A stretch of DNA of 64,000 nucleotides from Sporomusa sp. KB1 (GTDB lineage Bacteria > Bacillota > Negativicutes > Sporomusales > Sporomusaceae). Of the stretch, positions 25,664 through 35,563 are shown one piece after another. Numbering within the stretch: position 1 is the stretch's first letter; every line of letters starts with the position of its first letter. The translations under genes and the position numbers were made by a program. Location: positions 62,001 to 126,000 of the forward strand of contig NZ_VLKC01000001.1 in assembly GCF_007830295.1 (NCBI RefSeq), given 5' to 3'. Below the pieces are notes generated by a model, which saw only the letters and a program-made list of their open reading frames with translations, was not told where the DNA came from and ran no database searches.

Positions 25664-27264
25664 ACCTGACCAGAAATAAACATATATTGGTGGCGACCCT
25701 GCTGGCTGTGTGCCTTACCCTGCTGGTGCTCGGCTGCGGTGGATCAGCAGGGCCGGACTCCCTAGTAGCCCAAGATCAAGTCTATACCATTGCTGATGCC
25801 ACCGGTGATTACGGCTTTCCCTCACCTTTTGCTCATTATTCCCGCGGCCCCGGTTATATCCGCATGAGTATGATTTTTGATACCTTACTATGGAAAGACG
25901 CTGACGGCTATGTTCCGGCATTGGCAGCTAAGTGGGACTATCTCGCAAGCGAAAACGCTTACCTTTTCCATCTGAACAATACAGCTACTTGGCATGATGG
26001 TAAAAAAGTGACTGTAGATGATGTCTTATTTACGTTTGATTATCTGAAAAAATTCCCCTATCAAACAACCAATATTAGTATGATTAAAACCGTTGAAGCC
26101 ATCGACAGCTCTACTGTGAAAATTACATTATCCCACCCGCACGCGCCATTTTTAGATCAAGTTGCCGGCACCATCCCGATTCTGCCCAGGCATATCTGGC
26201 AAAATATTACCAATCCTGCTCAATTCCGGCAACCAGAGGCACTCATTGGTTCCGGCCCGTTTAAACTTGTTGACTATAACAAAGAACAGGGTTCGTACTT
26301 ATATGAAGCTTATGAAGGCTATTATCAGGGTAACCCCAAATTCAAGCAGCTCAAATTCATAAAAATGAATGTCGAAATGGCAACAGCTGCTTTGAAGCAG
26401 CACCAAATTGACATCACCCAGATTCCGCCGGAGTTAGTCAAGCCTCTGGAACAGACAGGTCTTAAAATTTTGACCATGCCACACGACTGGATTGCCAAAC
26501 TAGTTATTAACCACCAACAAGAACCGTTTAATAGCACCGAATTCCGGCAGGCGTTAGCGTACGCTATTGACCGTAAGGCACTAATTGACACCACACTGCG
26601 AGGTCAGGCACTTCCTGGTAACCCTGGTCTCATCCCGCCTGACAGCCAGTGGTATAACCCGGCATTAGCCGAAATGTACCTTTATAGTCCGGACAGTGCT
26701 GGTAAACTTCTGGCCAAACTAGGCTATAACAAGTCAGGCAGTTATTGGGAAAAGAACGGACAGCCGCTGGAGATCGAACTACTTGTTACCGCCAAAGCCG
26801 GTATCCCTGGCTCCCCTGGTGAGCGCCAGGGGGAATTTATCAAAGTGCAACTGGAGCAATTCGGTATCAAGGTCAACCTAAAAGCCCTGGAAGGTAAAAC
26901 ACTGGACAACCGCATTAATGAGGGAGAATTTGAATTGGCTTTAAATGGCCACGGCGGTTTGGGGGCTGACCCCGATTTCCTGACAAATATGATTGTTGGC
27001 AAAGGATTCAACAGCGCTCACTACCATCAGAACCAAACCCTTACTACCTTACTCGCCAAACAAGCTTCTCTTATGGATAACGCCGCCCGCAAACAACTTT
27101 TTGCCGAAATCCAGACTGTCTTTGCTGCCGATGTACCGGCCTTGGCCTTGTACTATCCTACCTGGTACTATGCCTACAGCAACCGGGCCAACCTGTACTT
27201 TACTAAGCAAGGCATTGGCTCCGGAGCTCCTATCCCCCTTAATAAAATGTCATTTGTCAAATAG
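25657..27264 (+). CDS. Peptide/nickel ABC transporter substrate-binding lipoprotein (SBP family 5)
   Basis: 535 residues with a lipobox ending LVLGC (Cys27). SBP_bac_5 features: AATWDYL...NTATWHDGKKVTVDDVLFTFDYL, ALIGSGPFKLVDY, FRQALAYAIDRKALIDTTLRGQA and PALALYYPTWYYAYS. It is a close paralogue of the protein at 32723-34333 (shared TIADxTGDxGFPSPFAHY). The family binds peptides, nickel-chelates or haem-like ligands; with FmdE and nickel genes around it, a metal chelate is likely but unproven. Start overlaps the FmdE stop; followed by two permeases and a fused ATPase. Confidence 0.88.
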   Translation: MVNLTRNKHILVATLLAVCLTLLVLGCGGSAGPDSLVAQDQVYTIADATGDYGFPSPFAHYSRGPGYIRMSMIFDTLLWKDADGYVPALAAKWDYLASENAYLFHLNNTATWHDGKKVTVDDVLFTFDYLKKFPYQTTNISMIKTVEAIDSSTVKITLSHPHAPFLDQVAGTIPILPRHIWQNITNPAQFRQPEALIGSGPFKLVDYNKEQGSYLYEAYEGYYQGNPKFKQLKFIKMNVEMATAALKQHQIDITQIPPELVKPLEQTGLKILTMPHDWIAKLVINHQQEPFNSTEFRQALAYAIDRKALIDTTLRGQALPGNPGLIPPDSQWYNPALAEMYLYSPDSAGKLLAKLGYNKSGSYWEKNGQPLEIELLVTAKAGIPGSPGERQGEFIKVQLEQFGIKVNLKALEGKTLDNRINEGEFELALNGHGGLGADPDFLTNMIVGKGFNSAHYHQNQTLTTLLAKQASLMDNAARKQLFAEIQTVFAADVPALALYYPTWYYAYSNRANLYFTKQGIGSGAPIPLNKMSFVK

Positions 27265-27272
27265 AGGTTACT

Positions 27273-28280
27273 ATGCCTACCACCAAAACAGCCGTTGACT
27301 ACGCAATTGCGTTAACAGCTATTCTCATTCTTAACTTCATATTGCCACGACTGCTGCCAGGCGACCCGCTACAAGCCATTTATGGCGATGAAGCCTTAAT
27401 GGTCATGACACCGGCAATGCAAGCCGAGCTTATTCATCGTTTTGCCCTTGACCAGACCTGGTCAGAACAATTTGTTGCCTACATACAGGCACTCTTACGC
27501 GCTGACCTAGGGTATTCATACTTTTACCACACTTCTGTCGTCAGTGTAATTGCCGGGGTACTGCCCTGGACACTACTGTTGACTGGTTTAGCTTTTGTAC
27601 TTTCCACACTGCTTGGCAGTTTGCTAGGAATAGAATCTGGCTACCAGCGGGGTAGTAGACAAGATGGTCATTTGCTGGGAATCATGATGCTTATCAGCGG
27701 TTTTCCCGACTTTTTTGCTGGGATATTGTTGTTGCTTACTTTTGGTGTTATCTTGGCCTGGATGCCTTTGTCCGGCGCGTTTACTCCCTATAGCGGATTC
27801 ACAGGTTTAAAGCTGGTTGCTGATATTGCGCAGCATCTAACGCTGCCATTGACAGCACTAGTGCTTGTCCGCCTGACTGCCGCCTACTTATTTTCCCGTA
27901 GTGCCATGGTTGGCGTTATGGGAGAACACTTTATCCGGACAGCACGTGCTAAAGGCTGTCCGGACATAGCCATTCGCTATCGCCACGCGGCGCGTTCAGC
28001 GCTGCTGGCAATAGTTACCGCCGCCGGCCTCAGCTTCACTCATGTGATAAGCGGTGTTTTATTTATTGAGACCGTCTTTTCCTACCCCGGACTTGGCTCT
28101 TTACTCTACAAAGCCGTTCTTACCCGTGACTACCCGCTGCTACAAGGAATTTTACTGCTGGCCGCTGTGCTGGTGCTTCTTGTTAACTTTGTCACCGACC
28201 TGCTCTGCGCCAGATTTGACCCTCGCTTATCAGCACCATCGCCAAAAGCAAGGAGAGACAATCATGCATATCCGGTATGA
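27273..28280 (+). CDS. ABC transporter permease, DppB/NikB type
   Basis: 335 residues, about six membrane helices, with the binding-protein-dependent-transport inner-membrane motif FIRTARAKGCPDIAIRYRHAARSALLAIV (EAA loop) and the DppB-type N-terminus (FILPRLLPGDPLQAIYGDEA, LGYSYFYHTSVV). It pairs with the next gene to form the channel. The ATG follows AGAGGTTACT, eight bases after the binding-protein stop. The 3' end overlaps the next permease by 17 bases. Confidence 0.9.
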   Translation: MPTTKTAVDYAIALTAILILNFILPRLLPGDPLQAIYGDEALMVMTPAMQAELIHRFALDQTWSEQFVAYIQALLRADLGYSYFYHTSVVSVIAGVLPWTLLLTGLAFVLSTLLGSLLGIESGYQRGSRQDGHLLGIMMLISGFPDFFAGILLLLTFGVILAWMPLSGAFTPYSGFTGLKLVADIAQHLTLPLTALVLVRLTAAYLFSRSAMVGVMGEHFIRTARAKGCPDIAIRYRHAARSALLAIVTAAGLSFTHVISGVLFIETVFSYPGLGSLLYKAVLTRDYPLLQGILLLAAVLVLLVNFVTDLLCARFDPRLSAPSPKARRDNHAYPV

Positions 28281-29106
28281 TATTGAGCTGACAGACAGTA
28301 ACTTTGGCCGTTTAGGTTTGTCGCTGCTTTTTACGGCATTCATCGCCGCCCTGCTGGCGCCAGTTCTTGCTAACTATAGTCCTACCGCTTATACAGGCGA
28401 TATTTTTCACCCGCCCTGTACCAGATACTGGCTGGGAACCAATGAGGTTGGACAGGATATCTGGACTCAACTCATTTATGGTGCCCGTACCTCACTTAGT
28501 ATTGCCGGGGGTACGGCATTTATGGCGGTAGCCTTAAGCCTGCTGGCTGGCGGCCTGGCCGCTCTCTACGGCGGCCTTTGTGATCGAACCATTATGCGCA
28601 TTGTTGATATATGGCTGGTTATTCCACCTATTATTGTCATTATTTTGTTTGCCGCTTATTTACACCCAAGCATAGTTTTACTAATAACGCTATTAGCTGC
28701 CTTTATGTGGCCTGACGGAACCCGGATTGTGCGGGCTCAAACACTGGCCCTAAAGGCCAAAGCCAGTTATGCTGCCGCCACTACTTTTGGCGCTACTAAG
28801 CAATACCGGCTCAGAAAACACGTCCTCCCCGATCTTGGGCCTACGCTCATAGCACTGTTTATTCACTATGCCCGCCGCGCCATTTTTATGGAAGCCGGGT
28901 TGTCTTTCCTGGGTATCAGCGACCCCAGTCTTATCAGTTGGGGAAAAATGCTGCAGCAGGCCCTGGCATTCACCTACCTAGACGTGTGGCAATGGTGGCT
29001 GATACCGCCCGGTTTGGCAGTATCACTCACCATTGTCGGGCTGGCCTTTACCGGTCTGGCACTTGAAACCGCCCTTGATCCCCGGCTGCGTCCAGAAAAG
29101 AGGTAA
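28264..29106 (+). CDS. ABC transporter permease, DppC/NikC type
   Basis: 280 residues from the ATG after AAGGAGAGACAATC; an upstream in-frame ATG at 28054 lies inside the preceding gene and is rejected. DppC-type features: ANYSPTAYTGDIFHPPCTRYWLGTNEVGQDIWTQLIYGARTSL near the N-terminus, EAA loop AKASYAAATTFGATKQYRLRKHVLPDLG and GLSFLGISDPSLISWGKML. It forms the heterodimeric channel with the preceding permease. Confidence 0.9.
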   Translation: MHIRYDIELTDSNFGRLGLSLLFTAFIAALLAPVLANYSPTAYTGDIFHPPCTRYWLGTNEVGQDIWTQLIYGARTSLSIAGGTAFMAVALSLLAGGLAALYGGLCDRTIMRIVDIWLVIPPIIVIILFAAYLHPSIVLLITLLAAFMWPDGTRIVRAQTLALKAKASYAAATTFGATKQYRLRKHVLPDLGPTLIALFIHYARRAIFMEAGLSFLGISDPSLISWGKMLQQALAFTYLDVWQWWLIPPGLAVSLTIVGLAFTGLALETALDPRLRPEKR

Positions 29107-29108
29107 TC

Positions 29109-30785
29109 ATGGAACAAGAAAAGACCATACTTGACATTCAAAGTCTCTATGTCAGTTATGAAGGAACCGACATACTCAAAGATATTAATCTAACTCTGAA
29201 AACCAACCAAACGCTGGCTGTCATTGGTGAATCCGGCGCAGGCAAAAGTTCACTCGCACTTGCCATTGCCGGACTTTGTGCCGGTAGCACCACAGGCACA
29301 GTACTGTTTCAAAATAAGAACTTGCTCGCAGCCACCGAGGCTGAGCTGCGTCACATTAGAGGCAAAGACATTTCCCTGGTTTTCCAAAATACCGACAATG
29401 CCTTACACCCTTTATACACGGCAGCCGAACAAATAACAGAAGCCATTATCCTGCACAAGGATATCGCAAAACCTTCCGCCTATCAGTTAGCCTTACAAGC
29501 CTTGGCCGAAATCGGACTGACCGGCAAGCTGGCCACTGCGTATCCACATGAATTAAGCGGTGGGCAGCAGCAGCGAACGCTCATTGCTATGGCTCTTGTC
29601 AACAACCCTGAGCTATTGCTGCTGGATGAACCTACTGCGTCCCTTGACCCGCTTACCAAACAAGAGATTACCACTCTCCTACAGCAATCAGCCGCCGGAC
29701 GCGCAGTTATCCTTATTACCCATGACATTACCACCGCCGCTGAACTGGCTGATACTGTTGCCGTGCTGTATGGCGGCCGGATTATTGAACTAGGCCCGGC
29801 CAGAGCAATATTGGAAACTCCCCGCCACCCGTATACACGCGGTCTTCTCCGAGCCTACCCCAACATGACGACAGTCAAAGACTTCCAGGGCATTCCCGGC
29901 ACCATGCAACATAATCTTCCTGGCTGTCCTTTTCAGCCGCGCTGTACCCAACGGCTGACTAGCTGCAACGCCAGCATGCCAGAGCTTGCCTTGACTGACG
30001 GGCGCATGCTCGCCTGTCACCGTGGCGGCATTGTGCCTGTGCTTCAGGTAACAAACCTAACCAAAGCCTGGGATGAACACCAGGCTGTACAAGATCTAAC
30101 ACTTACTTTGTATGAAGGTGAAACATTGGCCATTGTCGGCGAAAGCGGTTCAGGAAAAACCACACTGGCGAAAACCATTATGGGCCTTACACCCCCGACC
30201 TCAGGTAATATCTACCTTAACGGAGTCAACATCACGGAACGCAGCCGAGATTTTTATAAACAAATCCAACTGGTCTTCCAGAATCCCAAAGAGGCGCTCA
30301 GTCACCGCCTGACTGTCTGCCAGCTAATCAAAGAACCGCTTGACATTCAAAAAATTGGTACTGAAACAGACAGACTAGTTGCTGTCAAAAAATTGCTTAC
30401 CGAAGTTGAACTGCCAACAAATGATGCCTTGCTCCATAAATACCCGCACCAGCTAAGCGGCGGAGAAGCTCAACGGGTAGTCATTGCCCGCGCCTTAGCC
30501 TTAAACCCGAAAATACTTATTGCTGATGAACCAACCTCAGCACTGGACGCCAGCATCCAAGCCAAAGTAATCAAGTTATTGCTCAATCTTCAGGAAGATC
30601 GCGGCCTGTCCATGTTATTTATTACCCACGACATTGCTTTGGCCAGAAAAATCAGTGACCGCCTGGCTGTTATGAAAAATGGCAAAATCGTGGAAGAGGG
30701 ACTAACCCATCTATTAATTGCCGCCCCGACGCACCAATATACCCAAAAACTGCTGGCTGTGGCAGCCCGCATCAGCTGGCGGTAA
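29109..30785 (+). CDS. Fused dual ATPase of a peptide/nickel ABC transporter
   Basis: 558 residues with two complete ATPase domains. First: VIGESGAGKSS (Walker A), LSGGQQQR, LLLLDEPTASLD, plus the Cys-rich oligopeptide-transporter tail CPFQPRCTQRLTSC (about residues 275-290). Second (from about residue 310): IVGESGSGKTT, LSGGEAQR, ILIADEPTSALD. This combines NikD- and NikE-type subunits in one chain, as in GsiA-type systems; the Cys-rich tail is kept only after the first domain. It starts two bases after the permease stop. A weak hairpin at 30812-30844 follows. Confidence 0.9.
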   Translation: MEQEKTILDIQSLYVSYEGTDILKDINLTLKTNQTLAVIGESGAGKSSLALAIAGLCAGSTTGTVLFQNKNLLAATEAELRHIRGKDISLVFQNTDNALHPLYTAAEQITEAIILHKDIAKPSAYQLALQALAEIGLTGKLATAYPHELSGGQQQRTLIAMALVNNPELLLLDEPTASLDPLTKQEITTLLQQSAAGRAVILITHDITTAAELADTVAVLYGGRIIELGPARAILETPRHPYTRGLLRAYPNMTTVKDFQGIPGTMQHNLPGCPFQPRCTQRLTSCNASMPELALTDGRMLACHRGGIVPVLQVTNLTKAWDEHQAVQDLTLTLYEGETLAIVGESGSGKTTLAKTIMGLTPPTSGNIYLNGVNITERSRDFYKQIQLVFQNPKEALSHRLTVCQLIKEPLDIQKIGTETDRLVAVKKLLTEVELPTNDALLHKYPHQLSGGEAQRVVIARALALNPKILIADEPTSALDASIQAKVIKLLLNLQEDRGLSMLFITHDIALARKISDRLAVMKNGKIVEEGLTHLLIAAPTHQYTQKLLAVAARISWR

Positions 30786-30811
30786 GACTAAAGAAGGCTA
30801 ATGTGGTGGAA

Positions 30812-30844
30812 AGTAAAATCGTCCTTTTTACGATTCGTTTTACT
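30812..30844 (+). terminator. Weak hairpin after the FmdE-ABC operon
   Basis: AGTAAAA/TTTTACT and TCGT/ACGA form an imperfect stem with a T-rich loop, 27 bases after the ATPase stop; no long T-run follows. Read-through into the YraQ-type permease is possible. Confidence 0.4.
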
Positions 30845-30918
30845 ATTATTTAAGAATATTCTTGTTTACCGGCCATATACTATTACCAATTGATTACCAA
30901 TTCGCAGGAGGGTCCGGT

Positions 30919-31851
30919 ATGCAGGATTTTAACACAATTTTTCTTAGTATTATTATTGAAGCACTCCCGCTGGTACTTGTGGGAGTGTTTGTTTCTGCCT
31001 TTATTCACTTGTTTGTTCCGGCAGAATGGATTCAACGGATATTACCCCGAAAACGCCTAACAGGCATTATCGCCGCCAGTTTTCTTGGTTTATTTTTACC
31101 GCTCTGCGAATGCGGAATGGTACCTATCATACGCCGGTTAATTCACAAAGGGATACCACCCTATATCGCCATAGCCTTTATGCTATCTGCTCCCATCATC
31201 AACCCGCTTGTCGCCTGGTCTACTTACCTGGCTTTTTCTGCATTTCCGTCTATGGTCCTCTATCGGTTAATTGGAGCTTTTATCGCTGTTGTTATTATTG
31301 CCTTCATCATTAGTACCAGCCATGACCGCCAGATGCTTTCCAGCGGCGAAGCGGCAGCTACCTCCGACTGCTGCGGGCATCATACTCACCGGCCTCCCGA
31401 CTCAAATTCCAACTTTCAAAGTACCCTGCGCGCTATGCTCTATCATGCCTGTGACGATTTTTTTGACATGGGCCGGTTTCTGCTCATAGGTTCTTTCCTG
31501 GCCGCTTTAATTCAGACAACTGTACCGCGCCTGACGCTCTTATCTTTTGGCCAAGATCCTGGTTATTCTGTCGGCGGCATGATGCTTTTTGCTTTTCTGA
31601 TCTCAGTATGTTCCCAAGCCGATGCTTTTATTGTTGCCCCCTTCCTGGAGCATTTCAGTACCGGATCACTGGCAGCCTTTCTGATCTTCGGGCCAATGCT
31701 TGATATCAAAAACACCGCTATGCTGCTTACTATTTTCAAGCCGCTATTCACCCTTAAGCTTATCTTGCTCATTACAGCAACTGTATTTGGCATAAGCTTA
31801 TCTATGGTTTACTTTCCTCAACTATGGGAGGTGATTTGTTTTGTTCATTAA
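30919..31851 (+). CDS. YraQ/DUF318-type permease
   Basis: 310 residues, about eight membrane helices, starting at the ATG after AGGAGGGTCCGGT. The family signature LPLCECGMVPIIRRLIHKGIPPYIAIAFMLSAPIINPL is present, with SQADAFIVAPFL later. A cytosolic loop of about 40 residues (SDCCGHHTHRPPD) is Cys/His-rich and could bind metal. Members are putative permeases (arsenic-type or metal-linked); the ligand is unproven. It overlaps the TIGR03943 gene, a pairing also seen in Bacillus ycgR-ycgQ. Confidence 0.85.
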   Translation: MQDFNTIFLSIIIEALPLVLVGVFVSAFIHLFVPAEWIQRILPRKRLTGIIAASFLGLFLPLCECGMVPIIRRLIHKGIPPYIAIAFMLSAPIINPLVAWSTYLAFSAFPSMVLYRLIGAFIAVVIIAFIISTSHDRQMLSSGEAAATSDCCGHHTHRPPDSNSNFQSTLRAMLYHACDDFFDMGRFLLIGSFLAALIQTTVPRLTLLSFGQDPGYSVGGMMLFAFLISVCSQADAFIVAPFLEHFSTGSLAAFLIFGPMLDIKNTAMLLTIFKPLFTLKLILLITATVFGISLSMVYFPQLWEVICFVH

Positions 31852-32596
31852 GCTATCAGGACAAAATCTGTTAAAGCTCCTTGTGCTCATGGGGTTTTGC
31901 CTGCTATTTTACAATACGCTAACAACACCGGGCTTATCCCAAGTAATCAATCCACAATTCATCTGGAATACCAAACTAGGATTTACGTTGCTTTTGGTAC
32001 TAGCAATAATTCAAATGTTCAAAACATTCGACTGGCGTCATAACATGGCCTGCGGTTGTCACCATAAAACCGGTCAGCTAGCTTATATTGTATTTGTTGG
32101 TACACTGATTCTAGGCCTACTTGTTCCTATCAGCCCACTTGGCTCGGCAACCGCCTCACAAAAAGGTGTAAAGTTCATGCAAACCGGCACCAGCGTACCG
32201 GTCAGCTTACCTGTATTACCGGCAGATAGCCAGCCTGAATTGGGAATAACTGCTGAAAATCATGTCAAATATATAACTGCTTTCTATGAAAACAGTACGG
32301 CATTTATTGGGAAAAACATCAGCCTAAAAGGTTTTGTTTACCGTCCAGACCAAACACCAGCCCAGCATTTTTTTGTCGCCCGGTTTGAAATATCCTGCTG
32401 CGCTGCCGATGCCGTTCCCAGTGGACTTTTTATTGAATGGGATGACAGTCAGAGCATAAACAGTGACAGTTGGGTAGAGATCCATGGTAAATTAGCTACC
32501 TTTAATTATCTAGGAAATAAATTACCAGTTGTTAAAGCTACACAAGTTATCCCTATCAAACCATTGGCAACTCCTTATGTGTATGTCAACAACTAA
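31841..32596 (+). CDS. TIGR03943/DUF1980 family membrane protein
   Basis: 251 residues beginning at TTG six bases after GGGAGGTGA and overlapping the permease stop by 11 bases. Two or three N-terminal membrane helices with an internal ACGCHHKTG metal-like motif, then a soluble domain with GKNISLKGFVYRPDQTPAQ and FEISCCAADAVPSGLFIEW, the SCCAADA motif being the family hallmark. The family accompanies DUF318 permeases and is thought to form part of that transport complex. Function otherwise unknown. Confidence 0.87.
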   Translation: MFIKLSGQNLLKLLVLMGFCLLFYNTLTTPGLSQVINPQFIWNTKLGFTLLLVLAIIQMFKTFDWRHNMACGCHHKTGQLAYIVFVGTLILGLLVPISPLGSATASQKGVKFMQTGTSVPVSLPVLPADSQPELGITAENHVKYITAFYENSTAFIGKNISLKGFVYRPDQTPAQHFFVARFEISCCAADAVPSGLFIEWDDSQSINSDSWVEIHGKLATFNYLGNKLPVVKATQVIPIKPLATPYVYVNN

Positions 32597-32599
32597 ATT

Positions 32600-32712
32600 T
32601 TAGAAGCCAATCTTTATTTTGCTTTCCCATGGAAAGCCTTGTTTATTGTCAATATTGCCAATGGCATTGGCCTGCGCAAAATCAAATGCTAATTCTTTAG
32701 TAGGACCATAGC
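32600..32712 (-). pseudogene. C-terminal remnant of a beta-barrel outer-membrane porin
   Basis: On the minus strand, 10 bases downstream of the binding-protein stop, a frame without a start reads SYGPTKELAFDFAQANAI.. and ends ..WESKIKIGF-stop. Alternating strand residues and a terminal Phe are typical of the last strands of outer-membrane barrels. The intact Nik-type operons at 45.6 and 53.2 kb each include a porin, so this is probably what is left of a third one. Confidence 0.6.
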
Positions 32713-32722
32713 TAATAAGCAG

Positions 32723-34333
32723 CTATTTGATAAAGAACATTTTATTCAAAGGAATGGGTACGCCCAACCCGATGCCTTGTTTAGTAATGAATAAAGATAT
32801 TTTAGGGCTATAGGCATAGTACCTCGTAGGATAATATAATGGCACAGCAGGTACTTCATCGGCGTACTCTGCCTGTATTTTATCAATTAGCTGCCTACGC
32901 TCAGTTTTATCTAAAATAGAAACCTGCTGGTTAAGTAACTTAGCTAAAGTCTCGTTGTCCTGAAAACGGGCGCTGTTAAAGTTTTTACCCATAATCTCGT
33001 TTTTCAAATAATCCGGATCAGCCCCTAAACCGCCATGACTATTTAATGCTAAATCAAAATTCCACTCATTGATACGGCTGTCGGCGGTTTTGGATTCTAA
33101 AATACACAGATTTACTTTTATTCCCACTTCCTCTAATTGCGACTTAATAAACTCTCCGTGGCGTTCACCTGGTTCATCAACGCCGCCACTGCCGCCGCTA
33201 TTGCCAGCCAGTAATTCCAGTTCCAGTATTTGACCATTCTTCTCCCAATACGGGCCATTTTTCACATAGCCTAGACTGCTTAAAATACTTTCAGTCTTAG
33301 CTGGGTCATAGGCATACAAATCTTTAAGCGCGGGATTGAACCATTCATTATCAGCAGGTACTAACCCGGGATTTCCTGCAATTCCCTCACCCCGTAATGT
33401 TGTTTCAATAAGTGCTTTTCGGTCAATTGCATAGGCCAAAGCCCGGCGAAATTCTTTGTTATTGAAAGGTTCCCTGCGATGGTTGATAACCAGATTGGCA
33501 ACCCAATCATGAGGCATCGCCATTACTTTTATCCCCGCTTGTTCTAAGGGTTTTACTAACTCTGGCGGTATCTGAGCCATGTCAATCTGCTTTTGCTTAA
33601 GCGCTGCTGCAACCATTTCCACATTCATCTTAACCATTTTGATCTGTTGAAACTTAGGCTTACCCTGATAATATTCATTGTAGGCTTCATATAAATAAGT
33701 ACCATTTTCTTTACTGTAATCAACTAACCGGAAAGGCCCTGTACCAATTAAAGCTTCTTTTTGCCGAAAGTTACTGGGATCTGTTACCCCTTTCCAGATA
33801 TGTTCAGGCAGGATTGGTATAGTACCGGCAATGGTATCCAAAAAAGGAGCATAAAGACGATCTAAATAAAATTTGACTTCATATTCATTCAGGGCTTCTA
33901 CTTGTTTAATCATACTGATGTTAGTGGTATAGTAGGGATGTTGCTTTAAATATTCAAATGTAAATATCACATCTTTGGCCGTAAATTTTGGGCCGTCATG
34001 CCAAGTGGCTTTTTTTTGCAAATGAAACACGTAAGAGTTTTCCTCTTTATTGTACTCCCAACTTTCCGCCAATGCAGGAATGTAGCCTTTATCATCCTTC
34101 CATATCAAGGCATCAAAAATAAAGCTCATACGCAGATAACCGGGACCGCGAAAGTAGTGGGCAAACGGTGAAGGAAAGCCATGATCTCCCGTATGGTCAG
34201 CGATGGTAAAAACCATATCTTTTGCGTCAGTTAAAACTGGTTGTTTAGAACTGCTGCACCCCCAAAGCAAAGCCGCAACCACAATTATACAAAAAATGAC
34301 TCGTATTGATTGCCGCAGGTAACTTAATTTCAC
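32723..34333 (-). CDS. Peptide/nickel ABC transporter substrate-binding lipoprotein (SBP family 5), paralogue
   Basis: 536 residues, GTG start after GGAGG, lipobox LLWGC (Cys26). Very similar to the protein at 25657-27264 throughout (FTIADHTGDHGFPSPFAHYF, GTGPFRLVDYSKENGTYLYEAY, RRALAYAIDRKALIETTLRGEG, VPLYYPTRYYAYS). No permease or ATPase is in its own operon, so it may feed the transporter at 27.3-30.8 kb. It is preceded by the DUF401 gene (21-base gap) and followed by the porin remnant. Confidence 0.88.
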   Translation of the reverse strand: MKLSYLRQSIRVIFCIIVVAALLWGCSSSKQPVLTDAKDMVFTIADHTGDHGFPSPFAHYFRGPGYLRMSFIFDALIWKDDKGYIPALAESWEYNKEENSYVFHLQKKATWHDGPKFTAKDVIFTFEYLKQHPYYTTNISMIKQVEALNEYEVKFYLDRLYAPFLDTIAGTIPILPEHIWKGVTDPSNFRQKEALIGTGPFRLVDYSKENGTYLYEAYNEYYQGKPKFQQIKMVKMNVEMVAAALKQKQIDMAQIPPELVKPLEQAGIKVMAMPHDWVANLVINHRREPFNNKEFRRALAYAIDRKALIETTLRGEGIAGNPGLVPADNEWFNPALKDLYAYDPAKTESILSSLGYVKNGPYWEKNGQILELELLAGNSGGSGGVDEPGERHGEFIKSQLEEVGIKVNLCILESKTADSRINEWNFDLALNSHGGLGADPDYLKNEIMGKNFNSARFQDNETLAKLLNQQVSILDKTERRQLIDKIQAEYADEVPAVPLYYPTRYYAYSPKISLFITKQGIGLGVPIPLNKMFFIK

Positions 34334-34354
34334 TCTGTATTCCTCCAGTCTATT

Positions 34355-35563
34355 TTAGAATGTCATTTTTATTGATAAAGTTAGCAATATAACTATTTCC
34401 ATAAGCATAATCGGGCGTAACGACTTAAAAAAATCAGCTTTAAAATACTCTAAGGTCACCAAAAGGCATAAGTGTGCGGGTGACAACATCTGTCCGGCAA
34501 CACCAGCCACATAACCGACTACAGCCATAGCAATATTACCACTAGAAATTGCTGCGACAAAAGGAAATGCGATCGCCACAAAACCCGGGGAACTACCTGT
34601 AAGTATTCCTGCAAGAAATGCAATACTACCAATCATTACCACTATGGGGATACCCATGCTTTCTAATACTAAAGCAACATCTGCAATAATACCTGTTTGC
34701 TTCAAGATGGCTTGAAAAAAAAGAATGCCAATGAGTCCCCATAGTAATTTCCGATCAAATGCATGTTGGCACATGGTAATAATATTCTTCAGTTTCATCT
34801 GCAACAATAATGTCATACTTACAACCACTAGCAGCATTGACATCGCCGGACCAAAATCAAACCCAACGACCAGTAGAAAATTGGCAACTATCGGCCCGGC
34901 CGATAGAAACAGGTACTGGTAGTTATTTTTCCCTTCCGAACAGGAAGCAGTTATCATCTGATTTTCAATATTATTGGGCAACGGTGAAATGTAGACAAAC
35001 CATCCTCCCACCAAACCTATAACTGCGACCCAAAGCATATTGATAATTAGCGCACTTACAGGAACTTGTGCAATTTGGCTGGCTAATAACAAGGAAGGCA
35101 GTATTGGATTGGTACACTCCCACACGTGCCGGAACCAAAGATTAATTGATGTTTTTTGGTCAGGGGAAAGATTATACTGCTTTCCGGCTTCCTCCACTAA
35201 AGGTGCGGAAAAAATAGCACCACCCAAGGAAGGTAAGAAACCAAGAAAGGCTGGCATTAAAGCCAATAACATTCTGTCACTTTTAAAAAATGCCCGGGAT
35301 ACGGTCATTAGACCATTGACAATTCCGCTTGTTCGCAACTGATATTCTAAACACATAACCAGAAATACAGCCAGCAAAATCTCCCACGTACTTGAACTAT
35401 ATAATAACTCTCTTCCTGCCGACTCAAATGTACTCCATTGAGGTGAACACATTAGAAAGACCAGCCCGGCACCAATCATCATGGTATTGCCCAGCAGGAA
35501 TCTCTTTTGCATTAAGAAAACTATTACTGTTAAAGTTAACAGCACCTTAAGCATTACGATCAT
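34355..35563 (-). CDS. DUF401 family membrane transporter-like protein
   Basis: About 403 residues, around ten membrane helices. The central AFLGFLPSLGGAIFSAPLVEEAGKQYNLSPDQKTSINLWFRHVWE and C-terminal GSSPGFVAIAFPFVAAI match DUF401, a family with the overall plan of gluconate/citrate-type ion symporters. I prefer the ATG at 35563, positioned after AAGGTGATG; in-frame ATGs at 35569 and 35641 are less well placed. It is first in a unit with the orphan binding protein. The substrate is unknown; context suggests an organic acid or metal chelate. Confidence 0.75.
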   Translation of the reverse strand: MIVMLKVLLTLTVIVFLMQKRFLLGNTMMIGAGLVFLMCSPQWSTFESAGRELLYSSSTWEILLAVFLVMCLEYQLRTSGIVNGLMTVSRAFFKSDRMLLALMPAFLGFLPSLGGAIFSAPLVEEAGKQYNLSPDQKTSINLWFRHVWECTNPILPSLLLASQIAQVPVSALIINMLWVAVIGLVGGWFVYISPLPNNIENQMITASCSEGKNNYQYLFLSAGPIVANFLLVVGFDFGPAMSMLLVVVSMTLLLQMKLKNIITMCQHAFDRKLLWGLIGILFFQAILKQTGIIADVALVLESMGIPIVVMIGSIAFLAGILTGSSPGFVAIAFPFVAAISSGNIAMAVVGYVAGVAGQMLSPAHLCLLVTLEYFKADFFKSLRPIMLMEIVILLTLSIKMTF

